From: Gossypium raimondii
Taxonomy: Eukaryota > Streptophyta > Magnoliopsida > Malvales > Malvaceae
Direction of reading: 5' to 3'
Assembly (NCBI RefSeq): GCF_025698545.1
Contig: NC_068576.1
Coordinates: forward strand, 48,663,890-48,727,889
DNA: 64,000 bases
Shown one piece after another: positions 49,071 to 59,434 of the stretch (positions are counted from its first letter, which is position 1; every line of letters starts with the position of its first letter). A program made the position numbers and the translations under genes. A model generated the notes under the pieces. It was not told where the DNA came from. It worked only from the letters and a program-made list of their open reading frames with translations, and made no database searches.

Positions 49071-51542
49071 TTATCCTATGAATTCTCTATCTATATCCGT
49101 CTTTATCTCGTTTGAGGTGTCAGTTGGTATTCGGCCATTGGCTAGCTTCTTTACCATGGTGGCATGCTTTTGCCCTGTAAGATGATAGTTGAAGACCGTC
49201 TGACTGTTGCATACCACATTACAAATAACGCATACCCTAATGGCAGTGGCGGCTGCTCCACCCTCTATCACTTTCTGTTTCTTTGTCTCCAAATCCTCCT
49301 TGGCTGCCTCAGACCGTGCAATCATCTTTTTCGATTTTTGTGCATCAGCACCACTGCAACCATCGGCTGCTGGGTTCTCCACTGCTCCAATTACGAGATT
49401 TGCTGCAATCGGTGTGTCAATGGAAGAAGAATAGCATGTGCTGTTCTTTGATTTTTCCAAATTCTGAAGGTTCTTCAGGTGTTTTTTCCCAGACAAGTGT
49501 TTTGCATAGACATTGCTGCTGTTACAGTTGATTTGGCAGACTTCACACCATGTAGGTTGACTGATCTTATTCTTAGTTATCTTCTTGCCTTTATTCCAAA
49601 ATTGATCATTAGCTTGGATGGCAGCAAGATAAGGTCCAATCCCGTCGATAGCTATTAATCTGACCTACATAATTACATATATACATAATAAGATTCATAC
49701 AACTTTGAACACTTATGAAAACGAAACACAGAAATCAAACTTACAAAAGATAACAAATGGATAATGGGACAGGTTCAAGAAGAGGAAAGGTTATTCGAAC
49801 AAATAACTAATTGTATTTATATGGAAGTATACAACTCTCAAAACATCTACATTTTTTCAGGTAAAAGAATGCCGTAGCTTGTGGATAGGGGATTATCAGT
49901 TCTAGATGCTAGGATTCACATCCCGGACCTACTGAATGCCACCTCTTATTATAGAAAGCTGCAAAAGTGAATTCATGGCCTAATGACAAATAACGTTTTA
50001 CATGCATGCTTAAGATAATATAAAAATAAATAGAAAACACTTGGGATTTAACTCTATTCTGAAGAAAAGGCTACAATTTTTTCCTAGTTTACTAATTAAC
50101 GTACCTGAGCAACATGTCTTCTTCCGGAAAGATGTTTAACGAAAGCATCATGGCTATTACAAGCAACGTTGCATATGGTGCACAACCGAATGGAACCAAC
50201 GGGAGCCCCAGCATTCAAAAGTTGTTGCTTCTTTCTATCCAATTCATGAAAATTTGCCACACCAGAAGCCCCAAATATCAACTGTCAACCTACATTTCCT
50301 GTTTGGTCCACGATGCTTACGTTATTGATAGTATTAGAAATTTCTGGAAATAGTGCAGTAACGGGATTTATCATTGCTTGCAAATTCCTCGGATGATTCT
50401 TTCCCATAAGGTGTCTCTTACAAACATCTTTGGTTTTGCATACAACATTACAAACATCATACTGCCATGGTTGAATCAGGTTGCTTTGATTCATTGTGCT
50501 TCCTATTACATTATTCACCAAAGATTGCTTCATCCAATCATTCTTACTAGCAGAATTCAACGCCGCTACCGGTGACTGCAAACCTCAAAATATATAAAGT
50601 ATAAACAACCCCAATGCCAAAAACCCATTCATCTATTCTACTAACACAAATGAATAAACAAATAACCAAATGATGATAGCCGTATAGTTGACACAAATAT
50701 TTGTCAATATAGTCACATAATATGCATAAATGGCATCGATAGTAGCGTTTATGGATACTTACAAACAAACAACACAAATTTCATTGTTACCAGTGGAAAT
50801 CAAAGCCGCTCCAACGACTACAAACCCGAAATATATAAAGTGTAAATAACCCAAAAGATGAAAAGCCATTCATCTATTCTACGAACACAAACAAATAAAC
50901 AAATGATGATAGCCGCATCATCAAACAAACACAAATATTTGTGGGTGTAGAAGCATTATAAGCATAAATAACGTTGGAGGTAGCATTTTACGGATATAAA
51001 ATACAAACTTCATTGTTACTAGCGGAATTTAAAGCGGCTATTGAAAACTGCAAACCCCAAAATATGTAAAGTATAAGCCATTCATCTACTGTACTAACAC
51101 AAATAAATAAACAAACGATGACAATTGCGATAGCATTTTATGGATATTTACAAACATAAAACACAAACTTTATTGGAAGAAAACAATCTTCTGCTAAACA
51201 TTTGAACTAGTACCGGCTAAATTTAGATTTTCAAGAATGATTACTGGTAATGTTCAAATAGATTAGAAAACACGAATCAGAACAAATAAAATCAAAATGC
51301 TAAATAAAATTTAACACATTTCCAATGCATTAATGCAAGATCCAAATTTCACATTCAGCAGTGCAGGGTGATAAAAGAGAACTTACAGCAGTACCATATG
51401 TAATGGGATCAGTGGGTGTAGTGATCCAACTTGGAGAAGCCGCATTTGGGTCCTCATATAATCGAGGCCGGGGTTCAAAGTCAAAATGGGTTAAGGTCAA
51501 CTGACCCAGATGAGCACAGAGGTCGGTTGGAGGACGGAACAA
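49071..51542 (-). pseudogene. Multi-zinc-finger (U1/matrin-type C2H2) gene, apparently damaged
   Basis: Three exons are visible: about 51387-51542 (5' limit uncertain), 50105-50575 and 49071-49664. They encode up to four U1-type fingers of C-x2-C-x12-H-x5-H form. Finger 2 (CTICNVACNSHDAFVKHL) is in exon 2; fingers 3 (CEVCQINCNSSNVYAKHL) and 4 (CVICNVVCNSQTVFNYHL) are in exon 3, and all three look intact. Finger 1 (YDVCNVVCKTKDVCKRHL) has Tyr where the first zinc-binding Cys should be. The exon 2 frame carries a TGA at 50285-50287 with the same frame continuing on the other side. Exon 1 (RLYEDPNAASPSWITTPTDP) has no in-frame ATG before an upstream stop. Such fingers bind double-stranded RNA or nucleic acid structures. 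Either the gene is decaying, or the real product starts or is spliced in a way I cannot see. Confidence 0.6.
50540..51180. repeat. Three tandem units (about 230-242 bp) spanning intron and exon edge
   Basis: Each unit, on the minus strand, holds a splice acceptor (GTTTGCAG or GTTTGTAG) followed by a version of the start of exon 2 (GCGGCGTTGAATTCTGCTAG; GCGGCTTTGATTTCCACTGG; GCCGCTTTAAATTCCGCTAG). Each also has the flanking words AAATATATAAAGT, CATTCATCTA and AAATAAACAAA. Acceptors lie at about 50576, 50818 and 51048. Only the unit nearest the 3' side carries the full exon. Confidence 0.8.
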
Positions 51543-52283
51543 GAGTAGGTGAGAAGGAAGTGATGGTGTTTGAGGGCATTTTACGTGAATTTGATTTGAA
51601 GATAATTTTACTTAGGGTTCCCCCCTCGTCACTCTCAAGTATTTTGTGCATTTTGAAATCCAACGGTGAACATGACATGAGGAGCTTCCCAATGGACCTT
51701 TTCGAAGTTGAACTGTATTGAGCCTACGCTTTAGACTTGGCCCGTTTAATGGTTGAATAGATGTACGTTTAAATCTTTTGGTTAACGTTAATGACGAATT
51801 TGATTTTTAAATTACTTTTTTTTTTTTGGAGTTTTCCTTCCAAAATATATTTCATACCATATTGATATTTCCAAATCTAGAAGTCAATTCAATATCTGAT
51901 TCGTGCATATATACATGATCACAATAAATATATTCTTATAATAATATAATTTATTTTGTAAAATTTATGATTTTAATTAAGTTGATGTTCGATTAATTTA
52001 TGATCAAGGAAAAAATCGGAGATTGAAATTAAATTGTGTATTATTACAATAGTAAAAAAGTAATTATTCATTTCAATAACTAATATCTTTATAATTTTTT
52101 AAATGATTAAATTCGGAGATCAAAGTATAATTTTATAATATACTAATTTAAAATTTTATACATTGTAAAGAGGTTAAAAGTTAAAACTTTCATTATAGGG
52201 GGCCGAGGCCTTGTCAGTCCCCTCTCTCCCTCCACGCTGCCCCTGCTCATGACACCAATTTAAATAAATATATTTTGGGGTTA
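51543..52283. other. Upstream flank of the zinc-finger gene
   Basis: Contains the likely promoter of the zinc-finger gene. A copy of the GGGGGCC-type repeat (family E) ends this stretch at about 52130-52260 (TATAGGGGGCCGAGGCC). Frames at 51431-51721 and 51481-51678 overlap the zinc-finger leader in other frames. Confidence 0.45.
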
Positions 52284-52417
52284 ACTTAGATAGATTTGGA
52301 TGGACAATGTGACGCGTTTAGCTTATTTTTTATTTCACACTATAATATTTAATCTCACTGTTACCGTTGTTTTTATACTAACCGCAGATAAACGCACTGC
52401 CTATCCAAACTCACCTT
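52284..52417. mobile_element. Small MITE, family C, copy 3 (inverted)
   Basis: Holds ATTTGGATGGACAATGTGAC at the left end and CACTGCCTATCCAAACTCAC at the right end, with ATTTCACACTATAATATTTA and ATCTCACTG in the middle. These are the reverse complement of the interior of copy 1 at 9217-9351. Confidence 0.72.
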
Positions 52418-53659
52418 TAATATTTTAATATTTATTACTCTATTTGAAGTCAAGATATATTTTATAGTATATATCAGCAGTGCTTGTTGTCCATTAAAAT
52501 TCAAAACAAGTATAGCAATGATACATGAAAATTGGCTTTTGTCTTTCCTCTTCTTTTGAATTTTAAGCATCCGCATCATTATCAAAATATGCTCTACTTT
52601 TTTATCTTTCTGCCTTAACCCTCATGTCGCAAACTCATGGTACAAATAATTTTGGATATTAAAATAAGAAGGAAATTATTTTAAAGTTATTTTTATTTTA
52701 AAATGTCTCATTAGTAAACTTAACAAGAAAGTTTAATAAATTTAATAATTAAATTTAAAAATTGAGAACAAAAATAAATCAACATAATTCCTAAAAACTA
52801 AATTTAAAATATAATTTAATCCAAATAATTTGAAGCCTTTTTCTCATAGATGTAAGCCATATATTCCTTTTGTTGTGATCTTATATCCTCTCTTACCCAC
52901 TTTCTTTAACATAATAAAAAGTAATAAATTTCAACGTTAATTATATTCAAATATGAATGAACATTGGTTCACGCATCATCCTTGTTTTCCAACAATCAAA
53001 TTGATCAAAAGTAAAAGAATAATAAATAAAAAATAGAAAAAGGTAAATGACAAATGTTGTTGGTATGGTCTCCCAAACCTAAACACATGATTCTCATTGT
53101 CTCCCTTCAGTTTATAATTTACGTCATTTCCAGCTACTATTCAGAATCCTATCATTCCAGCCTGTTGCAGCCTTCTCTTGAAACATCTGACATTATATTT
53201 TCTCTTTTTCAAATATATATAGATTCTGGATTTCTAGTAGATGTTCACTGTTTAAATCATAAAGTAAATTAATTTTATACATTTATAGGTAAATTATAAA
53301 AATAATCATATAATTATGTCTTTAGTTCTATTTTGGTCATCTAATTATTATTATTTTATTAAATTACTAAATTTTTCAAAATTAAATATTTTAATCACTT
53401 TGAGTTGGTGTGAGCTTTTTTATTAGTCTACTAACAAAATTAGCCCTCTAATGTTTACACATTCTATCAAATTGATCCTAAATATAAAATTCAACAATTT
53501 TAGCCCTCAATATTTACAAAATTTGTCATTTTAGTTCTAATTCTAAAAAATAATAAATTTGTCCCTCAACATTTATAAAATCATCAATTTAGTCCTAACT
53601 CTAGAAATTAAAAAAAAAGTATTTAAAAAAAAATATTTTTACCTCTTCATAACTCATCG
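52418..53659. other. AT-rich intergenic DNA, possible old repeat
   Basis: No gene. At 53290-53640 there are repeated phrases of the type TTTAGCCCTCAATATTTACA, GTCATTTTAGTTCTAATTCT and TTTGTCCCTCAACATTTATA, also seen near 62160-62270. They look like parts of a decayed dispersed repeat. Confidence 0.4.
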
Positions 53660-53948
53660 GCTAACCCATATGAGATATTAAAATAAGGAAAAGAGTTCCC
53701 TCTTTCAAGTCACTTACAACAATTTCTTTTACTATAGTTTAGGCTTCACACTGGACCAAACCGATTGATTTCGTACCTATTTGGAATAATTGGTTGCATT
53801 ACTACCCAAATATATAATGTTTTAATTGCCTTTTTTTTTTCTTTTGGATCTTTTTTTTTGTACTTTATCCTAACTTTTTAGAGTTCTTTTGCAAGTGACT
53901 TGAAAGACGGTATCGTTTTTCTTATTTTAATATCTCACATGGGTTAGC
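53660..53948. mobile_element. Foldback (hairpin) element, about 289 bp with 60-bp arms
   Basis: The left arm (53660-53720) reads GCTAACCCATATGAGATATT, AAAATAAGGAAAAG and CTTTCAAGTCACTTACAA. The complement of the right arm (53888-53948) reads GCTAACCCATGTGAGATATT, AAAATAAGAAAAACGATACC and GTCTTTCAAGTCACTTGCAA. The loop is about 170 bases. Transcribed, it would form a long hairpin. No second copy was seen in this window. Confidence 0.72.
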
Positions 53949-56900
53949 TGTAGGGAAGACAAAAAAACCTAAAGCTGACGGGTACCAAATTGATCCGACC
54001 CGATAGAGTTGGGTTTTTTTTCTTGAAGTTGATGGTCGGGACGGGTCGGGTTGTTAATTTTTAAAAATAGTCAAGTCGGGTTGAGTTTAGAATGAAACCA
54101 TCCCGCCCCAAGATATTTATGAAATTACCCTCTATAAATATTTAATATTAATTAAATCTAAAAATTCCTAAAATTTATCAATACTAGTCTCATTCTACAG
54201 CCTTTATGCTAGTCCTCCTTTCACCTCTATCAGGTTATTTCCTTTATTTTCTATCTTCTTAATTTAATAATTTATTAAAGGAACCTTTGTTCCTTCTTTT
54301 TTCTTCTATGTTGTAATCATAGCATGTGTGTAAATATATATTAGCACACAACTCCAGAGATAAATCATTAAGCAAATCTAATAAGAAATTATGCCAAACT
54401 CATTTTTTTTAAAATTAATTAATCACAATTTTACAAAAAAAAAAAACTCAGGTCGAATCGGATTGGAGTTCGATATACTATTAATTTTCAAGTTCGGGTT
54501 TGGAGCAGGTTAATTTTTTTTAAAGTCGAGGTCATGTCACACCTTGATCTGTAAGGTCTAAAGTAGCAACAGAGTTTGGCGTACTAAATTGAAAGGTCCT
54601 CTAATCTGGCAGGTTCTTTTTGCAAATAAGAACAAGTAGCGGGTTGGTTGAAGAAAAGTTGGATTTCAACCATATTCCCATTATTATTGAACTAAACATG
54701 TGTTAATGGAAGACATGATGATTAATGTATTTTTTAGGTGGTTGTGAATTGATTTTGGTTATAAAGGTCGGAGAGACTATATATATATATATATCTCTAT
54801 GGGAGAGGCTTTCTTCTTCAGGGATGATTCTTTTATTCTTCTTGTTCTTCTTTTCTCTAGTTTACGATGGAAGAGAGAAATGTTATGAAATATTCATGCA
54901 TGAAAGGGAGAGACTAAGGTTTAAGATCAAAAATTGGAAATCTTGCATACTGGAGGCTCACGTAGCAAGGGAAAAAGGCTTAGAATATGGATCTGGCGTC
55001 AACTTTTAGATGAGCTCTCGAACTCAGATCTTGAATGGATGTGTTCTGTGTCATCAACATTGAATATGATGAATCAGTGTTTTACCAATGGTGAATTCAC
55101 TTGTTGCAAAGTGTTGATGTCTTGTGTGTACATGTAACGTTGACATGCAAATACTATTGGTAATGAGTCTGATCATTCTGATTAGATGAAATGTTTGGCG
55201 TGGTATATATTGTGTAATGAGATGTGACTGTATGGTTGTGGGTTATTTATGTTAAGTAAAAGAAAGGCTTGGCATGAAGTTGTGTTGCGTATTGAATTGA
55301 TATGAATGATTGGTAATAAATGTGGTTATGTTGCATAATGGTATGACCGGCATATCATATGTCGTGTGATAGACAATATCTATTAGCGGATTGTTGTATA
55401 TGTTAGGCATGATATTTATGTGGCTTTGCGGAGGTTCAGATGGTCATACACGAGATTGCATATACATTTTATTTATATGGCTTTGAGGGAGGTTCGGTTG
55501 GACTGAGCCAGGAAAGGAGATTAAATGATACAGAGACTTAGTGCATACTCATTTGAGAGCCCCTTGTATAATAGCCCTTTATGGGACGTACGAGATCCTT
55601 TAATGGTACGTATAGAAGTCCATGGCCATGGTATTACCAGAAATATAGGAAGTTCACAAGGACTACCTAATATGGGAAGTCCATAAGGACTATCTAATGT
55701 GGGAAGTTCAGAGGACTATCTAAATGTTAAAGTCCATCAGGGATATAAAATGTGGAAGTCCATTAAGATAATCTTAAGTGTAGAAGCCCATTAGGACCAT
55801 CTAATGTGGAAATTCGTGAGGATTATCTAAAATGGGGAAAGTCCACCGAGACTTTCGCTGAAGGGGAAGTTCGCCAGAACTACTATGTAAATATGATTCC
55901 ACATTATGCCTGTTTGTAAGAGTCTGCAACTAGGTGATCTATTACATTGAGAAGGCTGTTGTGCCTGTGCTAGCGAGATAAGTGAGGCGGATACAAGTTA
56001 TGACGGTCTGCCAATTTATCTTACAGCTTGCATAGACAGTGGATATGGAATTCACTCTAGTGAGAGTTTACAGGCTTATTGGGAATTTGTATCTGATTTT
56101 ATAAGTCCGTCAAGTATGGGCTTGTTTTCTTGAAATCCAATATTATGGGCAAACTATCTATTTACGCGAGACCGTATAAGAAATATATGATAGTTTGTCA
56201 AGATTGTTTCCTATGTATGTTTTCGCAGAAAGGGGATTCGTTGATAAGAATTCTCCTACGAGTTATTTGTTTCAAAGAGATAACCACCAGGAGTATATCA
56301 TCTATTCGTAGTACAGAGAAGGAATGGGGTGTATTGTCCGATCTGTCCATTTGACAAGGAAAAGCAAACTTTCTATATTATGTCGCAAGGGTGTTTCCCC
56401 TATAGATTCAGTAGGATCATAATGTAAGTTCGAGTTTGGTAGGACAAAACACTACTTATCGCCTGCAATAGGGACCATTCGCCAAGAACAGTCTTAGGTG
56501 GATATTTGTAGTCATCAATGCAAGGCGCGTTATGGGAATTGTTGACGGATTATCTTTTGCAATTCGCAAGTAGGAAACTGCGAAAGTTTCCCTCTTGAGG
56601 AGATAGTTACACAAGGGCAATAAAGGGAATAAAATAAAAATGGAAATGGAAGGGAAAATGGCCAAGGAACCACCTACTTTGGAAAGGATGATGGTGTACC
56701 ATCTTGATACGGACAAAACTGTCGTGAAGTTCCAGTCACGAAGTGCAAACTTGTTAGAGTTGTGTTAATAAGGTATGAAACTCATTAAGTTCATTTGAAC
56801 TTACACGTGTTATTATGTATTGCAGGTAAATGGGGGATTATGCGAGTTCAAGAAAGGACCAAGCCAGAGTTCGTAGTGTATCAACGAATTTGTTTCTTAG

Positions 56901-57590
56901 TTGTAAGTAAAATTAAATGGTCAAATTACAAATTTTAGTACAAAGTGACTATTTTAAACAGATTTATTGATGTACATTTTTGTATATTAAAATAAAGATT
57001 TATCATCATCATAGATTCTGAAAGATTATAATTTACTTAGTAATGGTATTAAGTATATACTAGTCTTCATTCTTTTCTCAGTGGAATATAAATGCTGAAA
57101 GTATAAGTTAGATCATAATTAGTTGGATCGTGACATTTTATAGTTCAAACCTGACGATGATGAAACTCATAGTTGGACGCGCTTTCACACACTCTTCAAA
57201 ATCGACCTATTTCCCTAAATTTTCAAAAAAAAAAACGACCTATTTGACCAATTAAAAAAATTACATATTTAGAGAATTTATCCCATTAAACAATGCTAGC
57301 CTGCACTATTATGCATTAAAATGCATGTGAGTTGTTTAAAATTATGGTATTAAATACGTTTATATATATTTTAACAACTTAATTTTAAAAATAATTATCT
57401 ATTATTTTAACATAATTTGATCTCTTTTTTACTATAACATAGTTTTAGCGAGTATATGAAATTTGGAAGTATTATATAAAACATTAGCAGCTTTTATTAA
57501 ATTGGTAATAAAGTATATGAGAAATCGTTTTAAAAACATTAGCAACCTCAAGTAGTGTTTTTTATTGTAAATAATATTAGGTAATAATAA
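53949..57590. other. Repeat-derived region, unclassified, with an internal minisatellite
   Basis: The stretch 53960-54560 carries GGGTCGGG/CCCGCCCC-type words shared with 7040 and 38590. From about 54700 to 57150 the DNA has a more even composition than its surroundings, like an old large transposon, but no protein domain can be read and no terminal repeats were found. A (TA)n tract lies at 54778-54796. Frames at 54725-55137, 56130-56354 and 56456-56716 have no recognisable content. This may be a fossil of a retroelement; family and age cannot be stated. Confidence 0.4.
55641..55885 (+). repeat. Degenerate 27-bp minisatellite, nine units
   Basis: A unit of the form GGAAGTCCATAAGGACTATC then TAATGTG recurs with anchors at about 55648, 55675, 55702, 55728, 55754, 55781, 55808, 55835 and 55863, a spacing of 26-28 bases. 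Units are diverged from one another by several substitutions. The repeat length is a multiple of three, but reading through gives no sustained frame. Confidence 0.75.
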
Positions 57591-57591
57591 A

Positions 57592-58035
57592 TTGGTATAA
57601 TGATTTATTTGATCCTCCAATTTAAAAAAGGTCATTTTGGTCTTTTATTTATTTTCCACCTTTTAGCCCTTAGACTTATGTTTTTCGACAAATCACCCCA
57701 AAATGGATGAATTGTTATATGGATAACACATCATCATTTAATTAATTTTAAAAATTTAAAAATTTAAAAATATAAATTTGTTTTAAAAATTAAAATCGTT
57801 AAAATTATTAAAAATAATATATACTTTTTAATTTTTGAAAAATTTAATTAAATGCTGATATGTCATCCACTTTGTAATCCATGTGTATACCACATCAACA
57901 AAGTACTTTTCCATCCATTTTGAGGTGATTTAACAAAACATGCAAGGTCAATGATCAATAGAAGCAAAAAAAATAAACGGAGAGCTAAAATGATTTTCTT
58001 TTATAAAATTAGAGGTCAAAAAATCATTATGCCTA
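57592..58035. mobile_element. MITE-like element (about 445 bp)
   Basis: The left end reads TGGTATAATGATTTATTTGA and the complemented right end reads TAGGCATAATGATTTTTTGA. Further in, AAAAGGTCATTTTGGTC pairs with the right-hand GAGCTAAAATGATTTTC region, and CACCCCAAAATGGATGAATT pairs with TCCATTTTGAGGTGATTTAA. The interior is AT-rich and noncoding. Confidence 0.68.
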
Positions 58036-58259
58036 ATAGTTTATAGCTTTAGGAATAAGCAAAATTTAATTATAATATGAAAATTTTAATCATATATTGA
58101 TAAATTTTAAAATATGTAAAAAGTGGGAGGATGAAAAAGGTAAACTAAATTCAATTAATATGGAATTAAATTACAGTAAAATTGGACTGATTACAAAATA
58201 CAGAAAATTAATCACTGGACTTGTTTTAATAAATACATTGGGAAATAAAAGAAAATTGA

Positions 58260-58505
58260 AGGGCCTATAAGGGAATTAAAGTTTATGGGACACCACAAGG
58301 GCGAAGCCAGAACAATTTTTTAGGGGGCCGGAGTGAAATTTTAATTTTTTATAGTCTATATCTTTATAATTTTTAAGAATTAAATCAAATTTTTATAATT
58401 TTAGGGGGTCAAAGTATAATTTTAACTTTATTAATTTAAAATTTTAAAAAGCTAAATGACAAGTTTTCATTTTAGGGGGCCGGGGCCCCCGCCAGCCATC
58501 CTAAA
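58260..58505. repeat. Dispersed repeat family E (GGGGGCC-marked), best copy
   Basis: Bounded by TTTTTTAGGGGGCCGGAGTG on the left and TTTTAGGGGGCCGGGGCCCC on the right, with ATAGTCTATATCTTTATAAT and TTTTAGGGGGTCAAAGTATA between. Related copies lie at 61730-61965 (ATAGCCTATATCTTTATAAG, TTTTAGGGATGGTTAAAGTG) and partially at 52130-52260. No coding capacity. Confidence 0.6.
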
Positions 58506-59434
58506 TGTACACCATCCATGCAACAAATTAAAATGCGAATGGGTATTTTTGTTAATTCATGCATATAAAATATATATAACCAAAAAACTTACCTTTCTAA
58601 AAGAAACCATTTACCTTAAACGTATTTTTTTCTTCTTCATTTTATTCATACGCCTAATGACTGTTAATAATATAATACCGATAGAAAAAAAATTATATAA
58701 AATAATGATTTCACGTTATTATATGAAATAATGACACTACGATATTCGTATCTCTTTTATAATAGTTTAATATTATATCAGTTTTTTATTATAAATTTTA
58801 ATATTTTCATAATCTTGAAAATCTTGAAATTTAATATAAAATTATTGGTGTCACATTAAACTATTAAAAATATATAATATCCCTTAAAGAGCGTCTTTAA
58901 AACCTGGTGTTTGCAACAAATGGCGAGTTGGGTGGGACTTGGTTACATTTTTTGCCCTAATAACAGCATTGACCATTGACAAAAACAAACTTGGTGAACT
59001 GGATATGATGAAAGAAATACACAAATATTTTAAACCTTTTACTTGGAAATTGTAACTGAGATGCCAGCAAAGTGTCGGCCAATCTCACAATCTTGCCAGC
59101 GGACAAGTTAAATTTACCTGAGCTTTGACGAAGCCTCATGAAGATGCCAATCACTTCACAAAATAGGGCCTAACATGCCAATCACTTTACAAAGAAGTCT
59201 TTTGTTACTTAAAATATAATCTAATCCAACCAACAAATTCGCCATCAAAAGAAGTGAAGTTCCTGTTTTTTTCTTCAACCATGATTTTCCACCACACAAA
59301 TTTCATTCATTACATCTGCACATGCCAGCCTTAAGTGGTTCTTAAAGCTACTAATTAAAGTCATTTAAGACAGATTTTCTTTCTATAAAGATGGTTCAAC
59401 GCTGAAGAGCCAAAGTATATCCAAGTTAAAACCA
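58506..59434. promoter_or_regulatory. Upstream region of the PRISE reductase gene
   Basis: No gene seen. The composition becomes less AT-rich from about 58900, consistent with the promoter and leader of the reductase. The start codon at 59435 sits in AAAACCAATGGC, a good plant initiation context. A 65-codon minus-strand frame at 58957-59154 has no recognisable content. Confidence 0.4.

Noticed and set aside
49164-49531. Plus-strand frames opposite the last zinc-finger exon
   Set aside because: Shadows of the finger-coding strand, with Cys and Ser runs arising from the reverse of Cys-His codons.
49860-49950. Less AT-rich 90-bp segment in the zinc-finger intron, considered as a SINE
   Set aside because: A and B boxes could not be placed in order on either strand.
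51481-51721. Overlapping frames on both strands in the zinc-finger leader
   Set aside because: Only one of three frames runs into the splice donor in phase with exon 2. The others were taken as by-products, though one of them supplies the nearest ATG.
54725-55137. Two overlapping plus-strand frames with GREKCYEIFMHERERLRF-type content
   Set aside because: A hydrophobic start and charged tail made it look like a small secreted peptide, but it lies in repeat-like DNA and has no splice or family support.
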